From NCBI GenBank assembly GCA_001600455.1, contig BCKC01000008.1, positions 2,453,345 through 2,517,344 on the forward strand: a stretch of DNA of 64,000 nt, in the 5' to 3' direction. Under the pieces are notes generated by a model. It was not told the DNA's origin. It saw only the letters and a list, made by a program, of their open reading frames with translations, and did not search any database. This stretch comes from Endocalyx cinctus. Taxonomy: Eukaryota; Ascomycota; Sordariomycetes; Amphisphaeriales; Apiosporaceae. Of the stretch, positions 11,812-23,283 are shown piece after piece. The first letter of the stretch is position 1; each line of letters starts with the position of its first letter. Made by a program: the position numbers and the translations under genes.

Positions 11812-14352
11812 ATGGCGTCTTCGAACACTATCGATCAATACTTCAAGCGAGACTCTAAGCGACGAGGTTCTGAGAACCTAAGTGAGCTTGGCGATTCTCC
11901 GTCTTCGAAGAAGATCAAAACGGGAGATGAGAAGGCTGTAGAGGAAGGACATGAGGCTTCTGCTTCCCATGCCTCTCATGATGACAATGACTCGCTGCCT
12001 GGACCCCATGATTTAGAATCGGGTTCGATCTCTTCTTTCACAGGTATTAAGGCACCTGGAGCTGAGGAGAAAAAGGAAGGTAGTGTTACTGCAGGGCCAG
12101 TCGACATCAATATTGTCATTGGCAAGGATGGTGTCGCTAGACGCCTACCTGTTGGAAGACCTCCCGCAGTTGCAAACTTCAGAGCCGCAATTGCCGATTC
12201 TCTTGACTTCTACAAGTCTCATGGTGCGAGTATTTACTCCAAGGACAGAGTTGCCATCGGAGTCATGCTGTCGTCCAACCCCGAGGGCAGGGATGTTATC
12301 CGTGGCCATACTATCATCACCAAAGTGTAAGTACCTAACTTGGCTATTGATATGCGCATATATTAACATGTATTCAAGGGGAGGAGGCTTAAAGACCTCC
12401 AAGACGGGAGAGATGATTAGAGAGGAAGATCAAAATGAACTCTCAGGTAGTTATGTCAAACTACACAACGCTCGGGAAGCAAACCAGGCCATTGGAATGA
12501 TACTGGGTAAGTTAATTTCCAGCGAATTTTAAACAATTCGATGCTGACTGAAGATAGCGAGATCCAACTCTGCTCTCCCCATACATATTGATTTTGAATA
12601 TGCGGTATGGGGATGGATGCATATCACGGATACTTGGCTTCAAATTGACGCTTCAGGCAAGCGTGAATGGTGTGTGAAGTACCAATCGATCGACGAAGAG
12701 CTGCCATGGCACGCACCTCGTGGTGTGCCACAGTCCGAGGTTTTATTTCACGTAGGACAAGTTACGTGTAACGAAATCAAATGTGAACAATGCGGCGAGA
12801 TTTCCAAGCAAATCTTTGATCAAGGGTGGACATGTCTGAATGGTCTTTGCTCAGACTTTTACCAGACTCTCCGAGCCATTGACAGAAAGCAGTTGACGTA
12901 CAGCGACTCTTTCATCAATGAGAGAACAGCTTACACTGGTGCTCGTCCTACTTCTCCCTTGGTACCAGCATTGCCAGTTCTCCAACCCGGCGAAATTGGT
13001 ACTGAAGAACGGTTCAAAGCAGGAATCGTTTGTCCCAAATGCACAATGTGTACCCGAAGAATACACTGGAAGCATTGGGAGTGTGAGAACATTGATTGTG
13101 ACTTCACATACCGGATCGAAAAGAAATTCCCAACCCTAGAGCACCGAGCCATCGAACTGCAAGGGATCAAGAAAAAGTCATACTATCATGATCCAAGCAT
13201 AGAGAAACATGAATTTGAGTGGAAGGGTTTTGGAATTACGGTATATGACTTCCCTGGCCTCCCAAAGGAAGATGGAAAACCGACCGTCTGCGGATGCTTC
13301 ATCAAAGTGTCGCCCGGTAAAAACGTAGCAGCAGGCAAATATTTGGAGAAGCTCTTCAAAAGAGTTTTCGATGCCTTAGAATCCGGCAATCTCCAGAGAT
13401 TGGCTGCCTACTTAAGAGGTATGTGTGAACTACTACACATGTGATACTCATGATACTGAATAATGTCAAACAGGTCACAAGAATGAAGAAGTAACATGCC
13501 ATTGGGCCTGGAATAATGTAAGTAGCAAAAAAATCATGTTACACATTAAATCAAGCTAACAAGTTTTAGGGTGCACCTTACAAATACGGGGTGGTTCATT
13601 CTGAGTCGATAGGATTCCGGGACTCCTCTGGAGCTGTTCTTGACTCCGTGGTGGAATGCAACAAAGCTGCACAAAAAGCTGTTCATTTTGCCACCAACAA
13701 AGTTGAGCGAGGGGAAGGAGTGGTGGATGAAGAATCGATGCCGAAGAAGTTTGAATCCTTCAATGAGATGTTGATGGTCGGATATTTCGAGAAGTCGAAA
13801 ATGGGGGTAAGTAATCCCACTGGGTTTATCAATACTTGTCTTTATACTAACAGATATAGTTTCATGACGACGGTGAGATCGACGTAGGTACCACGGTTTC
13901 AACATTGACCTTGGGGTCACCGGCTGTAATGACCTTCAGGCCCAAGAAGGGTTTCCCCATTGGGCGGGACAATCCCAATAAGAAGGAGCGATTACCTATG
14001 CTGGAACTTATGCTCAACCATGGAGATATCGGTATCATGCATGGAAGCAAGATTCAAAAGCATTACGATGTAAGCGAAGAGAAATCACCGAGACAACGAA
14101 TAGAATCAAAAATATGAAACTGACTACTTTCCGCAGCACAAAGTTGACACCTTAGGAACTCTTAGATTCGCTATGACTACAAGATCGATTCGAACCGCGA
14201 ACTTCCAGGACAAGGAATTTCGTGAACGTGCCGAGAAGGACGCAGTCATGCCAGAGAAATGGGCTGAGAGAATGGAAACCGAGAAACTGGGAGATCCTTA
14301 TCCTGGTTTTAAGCTTGAGACTCCTACCGACAATGAAACCGAAACTGAGTAG
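11812..14352 (+). CDS. AlkB-type 2OG-Fe(II) dioxygenase with two zinc ribbons
   Basis: The model has seven exons: 11812-12326, 12379-12506, 12558-13418, 13474-13517, 13570-13806, 13860-14069 and 14137-14352, giving 736 aa. All introns are 51-67 nt with GT-AG ends. The C-terminal domain shows the AlkB active site: H597-x-D599 (FHDDGE), distal H666, and R675-x5-R681 (RFAMTTR). This family oxidatively removes alkyl groups from DNA or RNA using 2-oxoglutarate. Before it sit two Cys4 ribbons with identical spacing, C-x2-C-x13-C-x4-C, at C290-C312 and C373-C395. The N-terminus (SNTIDQYFKR) resembles a PCNA-binding motif, followed by a Lys-rich, nuclear-signal-like, disordered segment to about residue 95. 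The start at 11812 is chosen because a splice acceptor abuts it; an in-frame ATG at 11794 would lie inside the putative leader intron. DNA repair in the nucleus is inferred; the substrate is unknown. Confidence 0.88.
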
Positions 14353-16936
14353 ATCGATCTCCTCGTCTACTTACAACATTCATGGACTCTTGAAAGCCTC
14401 GCGGTATTATGGTAAAATTCTGAGTCACTTTGCGTTCATTATGGTTTTATTTCCGTTCATTTTCCGCTCTCAAGTCGGCTTTCTTTAGTTAATCGACTGC
14501 GATTGACTCGGATCAGCTAAAGTGGTAACCACCCTACGTACACACCATACACATCAGGTACTATATGGCATTTGCTTTACAAATGCTTCGCTATATAGTT
14601 GAATTAGTGAGGACCAATGGTTAGCAGATCTACACTCGAACTGATGGGAATGGTCGTCACTATGATGAACACTGCCTACTACAATGGGTTATTTAGGTTG
14701 CGATCTGACTTTGCCTGTAAGGGCGAATAACGAATATTGCGATGGGTTTCATCATATATAGCTTTACTTTCTCTATGCTTAGCTTAAAATAAACCTGATC
14801 ACCCAACCTTGATTGTTTTATAGAATTTGACGTGAAGTTCAGTTCGTAGTAGCGTGCAAGTTAATAGGTGACAAAGTCAGCTTGGATGTATCACTTTAAC
14901 ACGATAAAATTCAAAAATCCTAAACATATTGATTTATTCTATAGCTACACAAACCAAGGCGTTTGGACATCTAATTCTGTTTCTCTGCGGAAAAATTCAT
15001 ATATTAAACTAGGAGTGAATATGAGCGCTTGAGCAAGATTTCAACACGATGGAAGTATAATTATTACCCTATCAGTACGTACAGACAAGACTCATTTATT
15101 TATGATGTCAACCGACCTTATCAAGAGACACTCTCTCAAACCAGAGCGAATACTTACTTGTCCTAGAAGTGAATATAATTATGTTAGCTAGGATATAGCT
15201 TCAATAACTAATTAAAAACACGACGAACTAACTAATCAGTGCAGTCATAAAAGACCTTTAAGACACCTAAATTACTTTACAAATTTAAATCAAGCACAAA
15301 TATAGTAGATCGCAACAGAAATGAGCTTCACCTTCTTGAGCATTCTACTTGATTACGTCTGAGAGAGTGTGCGACGAAGCTTATTTACCATAAAAGGCTA
15401 GGATAAAGATGGGGTATACCGCAACAAATTAAAAGGAGGGATCTGAGAGTGAAGTGAAAGGGAAACATGAAGGTGCCAGACAATAAACCATCATTCTCTG
15501 GCATGAAAATACCTAACTCATCTCTGACCCGCGAATAAATTTTATTGGCGAGGTAAAAAGGTAGCCGAGCACAATTTATTCACATCCACATCATACCAAA
15601 AAAAAAAAAAAATATGCCGCCAATATATTATTATAGTGGTTAGAACTTTCTTATATATAGTCAGCATCTGACGTTGGGATACTTGCAAAGTCTTCATTTA
15701 GTCAACCGATCACTTCCATTTCTATGCCAATACTTAGAGTGTAACGGCAAAATAAAATTAAAAAGACACGAGAGAAAATAAATTGATATCATCGTTCCGT
15801 GTTTTCCTGTCTATTTACGACTAACTAACAGGAAATCTGCTTGCCTTCTCAAAAAAGCATACATCTCATATTCCTGATTTGGAAACAAGTTAAGGGCGAG
15901 GCAGCCGTTACACGACCAAATATTAATGTGCGACCGGCTCAGCTCGGGTTACGACGTGATATCGTGTGTTACGCATGCCGCGGCTTAGTCTTAGAATCGG
16001 GTGTACGCATGAGAATAGCTACTTCCTGGTCTCATGGGACATCAGGAATGGTTTTCAGGCAATAAATAAGACCGTATTAATATAATAACTGTTAATTACG
16101 GTACACAACGAGCGGTCACTCTGAGAGGGATAGACGTCAGGACAGGGGAAAAAAATCACCATTATTAGAAAGTGAATTGGTCGAAGTTGGGAAATCATTC
16201 TTGATAATATCGTCGGATAATTACCTGTATGAAACTTTATGTCCATATTTTGACAAGATGAGCCAAATTTACGCTACCCTTTCGATGATACAAGGCAGTG
16301 AGTGAACAGACAACGGTCATGGGAGTAACCCGAGGCTTACATTCGAAGCAAGAGAGTAGCAGCTAAATATTTTCAACACACGAGAAATTCAAAAAAAAAA
16401 AAAAAAACATAGGGAAGAAGACTAGTGAAGCTTTTATTAGCTGCATGTGTCTGTATTCTATTTCTAACGTGAAACTTGATGGCTCATATTTGCAATTCAC
16501 TGCAAGGTTTCTCTGCCTAATGCATTCAAAAGATAAACTGAAAGTTATAAAATAAACTCAGGGTAGCGCGCGATTTTGCTGAAGTATGACCGGACAAAAC
16601 ATAAAGGTCATGACGCAGAATAATTTGGGTACATTACCCCATATCATGATCGGTGGAATAAGGATAAAAGCAAAGATAGATAAATGAGAAATCGTCAATC
16701 ATGCTGTGTTCGTATCCTATATCTAGACTATCTATTCCACTCGCCCGTAGATCCATACCCATCCGAAACCTCTCTCACCCGCGCGCGCATATTCCTGTCT
16801 CATACACTATGAGACAGTGAACAAGAAGGAAAGAAGGATATTCCTCTTATCCGGTAACATCCACCTACAGCTATATCTTCACGAAATCTGAATTCTATTA
16901 AAAGAAAAAGGCACTCTTCTTCAACCTATTTATTCT
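14353..16936. other. Gene-poor AT-rich stretch
   Basis: I find no supportable gene. A tracts lie at about 15598-15612 and 16391-16407. The 74-aa plus frame at 15841-16065 and the 63-aa minus frame at 16055-16246 have no recognisable features. GC rises only on entering the peroxidase gene near 16940. Confidence 0.45.
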
Positions 16937-17789
16937 TTACCAAGGCTCCGTAGCAGCAGATCCCTGCGCCGCAGCGATCGCCTCGTTCAAGGGCGCCAGA
17001 TCAGTAGTAGGCACCAATCTCGTCGACCGCGTCCACCCCTGCGCCTCGGGGAATCTCTCCTCGACGAGCCAAGCGCGGGCGCGATCCTTGGGAATCCGGA
17101 CCTTGCTGTAATCGGTCTCCTCGCCGGGGTTGGTCGGCAAGTAATCCGCGAGCAGGAGGGTCATGAGCCCGGCCTCGGCGGTGCCCACGCCCGCGACGTC
17201 CTCGGTGACCAAGCCCTCGGCCGAGAGGGCCTCGACCCGGTTACGGCTGCGCGCTATCGACTCGACGGTGAGGTAGTCGGTGCGGCTGTCGGCGAGGAAA
17301 GCGTTCAGGCGTCCCGTGTTGACGTGCAGAGTGTCGCCTTCGCCGCGGTCGAGGCGCGTCAGCGAGGCGACGTGCTCGGTGCCTTCGGGCGTGTTCAGCT
17401 CCTCGAGGTCGATCCGGTCCTTGCCTATGCCGTCCAGGGCCTTCTGGGAACCCCCGATGCCGAAGTCGGCGACCCAGTTGATCGAGGCTAAGATGGCGTC
17501 GCCGAACATCTGCTGGGAGATGTTACGACCGTCGTGAGGACTGTTTTTTTTTTTAAGGTTCTTATTAGTTTTCGTCTAGAAGAAGTAGGTGGCTGGGGAA
17601 CGGGACGTAGAATATTTCTTTTTTTAAATAGTAGAAAAGGACATACAGGTATCCGTGGTTTGCCATCGTGTTCAGGAAGGGACACGGGCTCCGAGAGTCG
17701 GTGCTCTTTGGTGCGACGTATGGCTGGATGGCGGAGAAAGGGACAGCGCTCGCGGCCGCAGCGAGAAAAATGAGGGAGAGGAACTGCAT
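16937..17789 (-). CDS. Secreted heme-thiolate (chloroperoxidase-like) peroxidase
   Basis: Two exons, 17647-17789 and 16937-17540, with a 106-nt intron give 248 aa, the size usual for peroxidase family 2 (chloroperoxidase/unspecific peroxygenase type). Residues 1-16 are a signal peptide. The axial-ligand motif is S-P-C36-P, followed by N-x-M-A-N-H-G-Y-L-P-x-D-G-R, which is split by the intron after GYL. The distal motif, normally E-H-D, reads E103-H104-V105. E170 in the AEAGL segment is the candidate for the catalytic acid-base Glu. The family uses H2O2 to halogenate or oxygenate organic substrates outside the cell. The coding exons are GC-rich while both flanks are AT-rich. The Asp-to-Val change may alter activity. 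The family call is secure; the reaction is not. Confidence 0.85.
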
Positions 17790-19242
17790 GATTGAGTAAT
17801 TGGAAATGGTAAGTTGGAACGAAAAGAAATTTCTGTGATGGAAAATATTAAGATTAGGGATAGACAATTCTCAGAGGAATTTCTGGACTATTTAAAGTCA
17901 TTTTTTCTCGGGGAGAAGCTTCTTAGTATTCGCCCGTCTGTCAAAATAAGCAATCTTCCCCAAGAGACGTTGTAAACCTCATTAATAGCTATATCCCGAA
18001 GTGATGTATCAATATCCAGCATTTTGGATATTGAGTATAAAACTAGGTACGCGAGCATAGCTTCTGTCAAATCGGCTGTTGGACCGTATACAACGCCTAC
18101 ATATTTGCACCACTCTAGAATATCAAAATTTCCCCGAAGATCGTCGGCAAACAACATATGCGTGGCCGCTAGTATCCATATTCGTTGTAATACGTATAGC
18201 ATCATTGGACGTAAATTAATCAAAAGAGTGCATGCGCGTATCCACCCGGTGCTCTGGAAGGCCGGAATGTCTTTTATCTTTTTAATTAAAGTCCTCTTTT
18301 CTTAGACAAAGATTGACCTTCTCCAAAAAAGTTGAAAAGGAAGAAATTCGTGGGGTTGAGAAAGTTATCGAGGAAAAGACAAGAAAAGAGAATCCCTTCA
18401 TCGAGACACGAGGAGATTCTCTGGCTAAATTGAGTATAGCTAGAGCTTAGGCTAATGGGAGGACGAAGGAAACGTTCTTATACTTCAAAGTTTTATATAG
18501 AATTATATTTATCTGCAAGCCACAGTGGATCTAGCCGGCGATAACAATGCCTGGGTTACCTTTTAGCCAACATGAGGGTAGACGTAAGCCATGATCTACC
18601 TCGAGCACCGGGGTCAAGGCCGGCCCACCGACGATGAGACCTTCGTCTGCTCGTTTAGACTAGAAGAGGTGACCCATTTCGGAACGACTCCTTATTTCGA
18701 GCAATGAATTTCTGTCCTATTCGTGCGACGATCGCCTTTTTCTAAAGAATGCTACGCTGATAAGCGTTTCTTTAAATAAACAAAAACCAATATCGGATTT
18801 ATATTGACCTGCATGCATGAACGTGGTAGGCGACGGGACACGGCTTACATGAAAGACCCTATTAAGCACTTTTGGGTCCCGATAATTTCGGCGACGAGTT
18901 CCCGATGTGCTGTACGGATATTGCTTTGGTCTCCAACAATGTAATATGACAGACATATATAACCTAGCAAAAAGCAATGATCCTGGCTCTGCCTGGCCTC
19001 CCTCCGCGGAGAACCAGGTCACACGCGTAGTGAAATAAAGCAAGACAGGATGTTCGTTGGACAAAAGTATTTGGAATTATTTTTTTCATCCTCGTCGTCC
19101 TCGTCGTCGGCCCAAAGGACAATTGACGGTGGATAATGGGGGGGTATCACGAAAATATGTGGCAATTCGGAGAAAAAAAAAAGAAAGCAAAGAACGAGCC
19201 TGGTTTAATTCATTTGCAACCTTACCTCGTTCCCAGTTCGAC
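17790..19242. other. Intergenic stretch between peroxidase and RRP40
   Basis: A minus-strand frame at 17888-18223 encodes 111 residues with hydrophobic stretches and no recognisable motif; it lies just upstream of the peroxidase and is overlapped by an equally long plus frame (18024-18305), so I do not accept it as a gene. The 115-aa minus frame at 18717-19064 is likewise unsupported. A (TCG/TCC)n-rich patch lies near 19090-19115. Confidence 0.35.
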
Positions 19243-20079
19243 TTAACTTAGCTCTTTAATGAGCTTGCGCACGAGCTTCTTCTGCTGGTCGACGGTCAAG
19301 TTATTCTCGTCCGTCTCCTTGACGGCACGACCCACGACCACGATGGTCTTGACGTTCTCGCTGTTGACCCACATTCTTCCATTTCTACCCACAGCGGTTT
19401 CAAAGGCGAGGCCCGCCGATCCCAATTCGTCGAGCACGACCACCTTTCCTTCCTCGACGGATTTCCGCATGAGCAGCCGCCTCGCCATGCCCAATGAGAT
19501 AGTATAGAGCATGCCACCATTCAGAGGTCCAAGACCGTCCGCTTTCCCTGTGGTGGAGGAGACGCATTCCAACTCAGGGTCCATGTGGCGGTTCGCCATG
19601 GATACTCTCGCGTATACCAGGGCACCGGAACTTAGGTTCGGTCGCGTCTTCTTGGTGGCCATCTCGAAGGCGAGCTGGGGAAGGATGGCATTGGACGTGT
19701 AGTCGGATAGCATGACGTAGAAGAAGTCGGCTGAAGAGTGATGTACCGTCCCTATTACCATGTCGCCTACAGCTGGTGTGTACTAATAAGATGATGAATT
19801 ATATACCCAGATTAGTCATTGCTTTTTTAATAATAAATTATATGAGTAATGATAGACACTCCGTAATTGACATACTCTACCGCCATTGTATTCCACCCAT
19901 ATAGAATTCTTCTTATGATCTGTGGCAAGTTGACCAGCAACTGTAGGTATAAGTTCGTTCGGAGGTATGTGTCGAAGACCCGGACCAAGCCGTAGGGCGC
20001 GTTTGGGATGTGATGGTATTATCGAAGGGTCTATCTTGTCGCCAGGAAGAACATATGTTGCCTCTGTTTGGCTCCCCAT
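19243..20079 (-). CDS. RRP40: Exosome cap subunit Rrp40 (EXOSC3)
   Basis: Exons 19876-20079 and 19243-19782, with a 93-nt intron, give 247 aa, close to the roughly 240 aa of yeast Rrp40. The N-terminal segment has V-L-P-G-D and R-L-G-P-G-L as in the family. A central S1-like RNA-binding region includes the ALVYARV and DPEL-C stretch, and the C-terminal KH region carries the G-x-N-G motif as GRNGRMWV. The protein is one of the three RNA-binding cap subunits of the nuclear and cytoplasmic RNA exosome, which trims and degrades RNA from the 3' end. The intron falls after GGR and joins to YTPAVGD, restoring the conserved order. The gene is divergent from SSZ1, 638 bp apart. Confidence 0.93.
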
Positions 20080-20717
20080 ATTTTCGTTTTCTCTTTCTTC
20101 TTTACTTCCTATCCTTATTTGTGTATAAATGAGATGGATATATGAAATTACGAAGAAAGTATTGTTTCGAATTTTACGCGTTGAATAGAGCAGAAGCTAG
20201 AGCTAGAGCTTGACGATTACCCTTAGAGAATTCAAGCATACGCCACATTAGAGGGGTGAAGTGGCTAGGTTAGTTTGGTTACTTCAAGACTATGGCGCAT
20301 TCGTTTTTTTTTTTTTTTTTTTTTGCTTCTTATCTTATCAGATAGTCAAGGTAGTTTAGTGAATTCATATCACTGTAAGAGGGACAATCGTTAGTTATAC
20401 AGGCCAATCAAATATGCTTATAGTCAATAGTGATTAGTATATTTACAAGGGTTACTAACATCCTTACAGGGGCTGAAGGGCTACGGTACAAGGTTACAAT
20501 TGGCGTTTCCATCTTCCTGGGTTGGTCTTTTTTTTTTCTGCCATAAAATTTTGGTGGTGACAAAGTCGAGAAAATAAACCCCACCAAACATAAAAACATA
20601 GACAAATTACTATACTTCTTTACACCCTTTTTTTACATTGACACGTATCTTTTGCTTTAACTTCAATCCCGTCTATTCACAAGAGCATCTCAGAAAAAAA
20701 AAGGAAAAGAAATCAAT
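20080..20717. promoter_or_regulatory. Shared divergent promoter region, RRP40 / SSZ1
   Basis: The two housekeeping genes start 638 bp apart and point away from each other, so this interval must contain both promoters. It holds a T tract of about 21 nt at 20304-20324, a feature that often disfavours nucleosomes. I see no clear TATA box for either gene. Short frames here (for example 20408-20605 minus) look accidental. Confidence 0.5.
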
Positions 20718-22544
20718 ATGGGGGGACAACCTGCTGTTGCGCCGGCTGATCGTTGTGCTATTGGTATTTCCTATGGAAACTCGTACAGCTCAATTGCTTG
20801 CACAATCGATGACAGCCCGATAGTGATCGCAAACGAAGATGGAGGTAAGAATATTGGTTTAAATAAATATAACTAAATAAATAAATACTAAATCTCATAA
20901 TAGATCGTCAGATCCCTACGGTCCTATCTTATGTCGATGGCGAAGAGTATACTGGAAACCAGGGTAAAGCTTTGCTAATTCGCAACCCTAAAAACACTGT
21001 TATGTCCTTTAAAGATTTCTTAGGCCAAGAGTATGTCCCCTTTCATGAAAATCGCACCATGTGGTTTATTTATGTGTGTCAATACTAATAATTTTCACAG
21101 ATTCAAGTCGATCGATCCTACTCATTGTCATGCTGCCGCCCACCCCGAAGATAAGAACAGCACCGTCTCCTTTACCGTTCAAGATCAGGCTGAGGGTGAA
21201 CCGTCCACTCTCAGTGTCTCTGAAATTTCTACACGATACCTCCGCCGTCTTATACAATCTGCTTCAGATTACCTTGGAAAGAAGGTCACTTCGGCAGTAA
21301 TATCTGTACCTACCAACTTCACCGAGAAGCAGAAGGAGGCCTTGATCAAATCTGCCAACGATGCTGATCTCGAGGTTCTCCAATTAATCAAGGAGCCTAT
21401 TACGTCTGTTCTCGCCTATGATGCTCGGCCCGAGGCTGAGCTTGTGGATAAAATCGTTGTTGTTGCCGATCTTGGTGGCACTCGATCTGATGTTTCCGTT
21501 GTCGCTTCTCGGGGTGGACTCTATACTATCCTCGCCACCGCGCATGACTATGAATTTGCTGGTGTTCACTTGGACCAAGTGCTTATGGATCATTTCGCTA
21601 AGGAGTTCCTGAAGAAAAACCCCGGTGCTGACCCGCGAGAGAACGCTCGGAGTTTAGCTAAGCTCAAGGCTGAATCCGAGGCGACCAAGAAGGCTCTCAG
21701 TATAGGCACTAACGCTAACTTCAGCGTTGAAAGCTTGGCCAACGGTATCGACTTCCAAATGACCATAAACCGACTGCGCTACGAGACGATAGCCCGCAAG
21801 GTATTTGAGGGATTCAACCGTTTGGTCGAGGGTGTCATCAAGAAGGCCGGATTGGACGTACTCGACATTGACGAGGTTATACTGTCGGGAGGTACCTCGC
21901 ACACGCCCCGCATCGCGGCTAACTTCCGCTTCATCTTCCCCGAGTCTACCGCCATCCAGGCGCCGTCGACGAACCCGAACGCGATCAACCCTTCGGAGCT
22001 TCAAGCTCGTGGAGCTGCTCTGCAGGCTTCCCTCATCCAGGAGTACGAATCCGATGACATCGAGCAGTCGACGCACCCGGCCGTCACGACGGTAAGGCAC
22101 ATCACCAACGCCATCGGCGTGGTGTCCCTGTCGGCCGACGGCGACGAGGTCTTCACGCCCGTCATCGCGCCCGAGACCGCCGTCCCGGCCCGCCGAACCA
22201 TTCACGTAGCCGCGCCGAAGGAGGGCGGCGACGTTCTCGTCAAGGTCGTCGAGGGCGGCACGCACATCAAGGTGACGAAGCCCGAGCCCAAGGCCAAGGA
22301 GGAGAAGAAGGACGATGACGAGGAGGACAGCGACTTTGACTCGGACGAGGAAGACGAGGAAGAGGAGCATCGGGAGAAGATCTGGAAGATCGGCTCCGAG
22401 CTCGCCGAGGCCGCTATCAAGGGCGTCAAGAAGGGCGGTAAGGTCGAGGTCACCGTCACGGTTGCCGGCGACTTGAGCGTTACCGTCACGGCGAGGGAGG
22501 TCGGCGGTAAAGGTGGCGTCAGGGGAGTCTTGAAGGCTCCGTAA
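20718..22544 (+). CDS. SSZ1: Ssz1, atypical Hsp70 of the ribosome-associated complex
   Basis: Three exons, 20718-20844, 20904-21030 and 21101-22544, give 565 aa; yeast Ssz1 is 538. The Hsp70 nucleotide-binding domain is present: phosphate-1 loop GISYGNSYSSIA, ADLGGTRSD (phosphate 2) and LSGGTSHTPRI (adenosine region). In the first loop the Asp of active Hsp70s (GIDLGTT) is Ser, as fits Ssz1, which binds ATP but is not an active ATPase. The substrate-binding part is reduced, as in Ssz1, and is interrupted by an acidic Lys/Asp/Glu stretch at about residues 440-470. Ssz1 pairs with zuotin on ribosomes to help nascent chains fold. The 3' half of the gene is much more GC-rich than the 5' half. The start is supported by the canonical N-terminus and a clean upstream context. 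Confidence 0.93.
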
Positions 22545-23283
22545 ACGTCTTTTCATCTGAACAGAGAAGAGAAAAATAACTATACAAATGACCTAGTGTG
22601 AAACAGAGGAAAGAAAAAAAAAAGAAATTCACAATCGCGCATCTCACAAAGAGATAGATAGACGAAAAGCTCTTTGCTAGATAGACTATGGTTAGGTGAT
22701 GGTAGATTACTAGTAGACAAAATCGGGAAAAAAGGGGAAATGTAGTCACACACGCGTACACTTAGTTAGCCGTGTGTTTCTTTTGCTTGTGCGTGGGTTG
22801 ACAAGACGCTGGGTCACAAGGGATAGAATAGGTTGAAAATAAAACAGTTGAGCTCTTCATCATGTCCCTAGATCTGCTTCGTCGAGACTGAAATTCACTT
22901 GTTTCTTTGATGTATATACGCATTTGAAATACATGAAATTTTATATAATATAATTATACGTTATACAGAAGATGGTAAGTTTACATTAGTATGTAAACCA
23001 CATCTAATTATGTATCCGGTACCGGTTTCTTTGGCCTATATACCCTAGGTATACACCCACCCATCCATCCACCCATGCCAATATATCCTTTCTATGTATA
23101 GGGAGACGTGTCGCCACGTCATTTTTTGTTCCCTTTTTTCTCCCTTCCTTTCTTTATATATCTATATACGGTATTTGTATTATTACAATTTTCTCTTACT
23201 TCCCAGGAGAAGAATAAACCAAGTAACCTTACCCCTGAAAGAAGAAACCTGACCTTAGGTCGGAGAACAGGGACCAGATGCTT
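22545..23283. other. 3' region between SSZ1 and the NT-C2 gene
   Basis: The two genes converge here, so the interval holds both 3' UTRs. It contains a short CCAC/CCAT repeat (about 23047-23075) and AT-rich stretches. No gene is supported. Confidence 0.45.

Noticed and set aside
17888..18223. 111-aa minus frame near the first peroxidase
   Set aside because: No recognisable domain, and a plus-strand frame of similar length overlaps it; support is too thin to call a gene.
18717..19064. 115-aa minus frame
   Set aside because: Composition is unlike a folded protein and no motif or splice context supports it.
21654..22556. 300-codon minus-strand open frame over SSZ1
   Set aside because: It is antisense to the well-supported SSZ1 exon, in its GC-rich half where stops are rare, and encodes an Arg/Asp/Leu-rich sequence with no domain.
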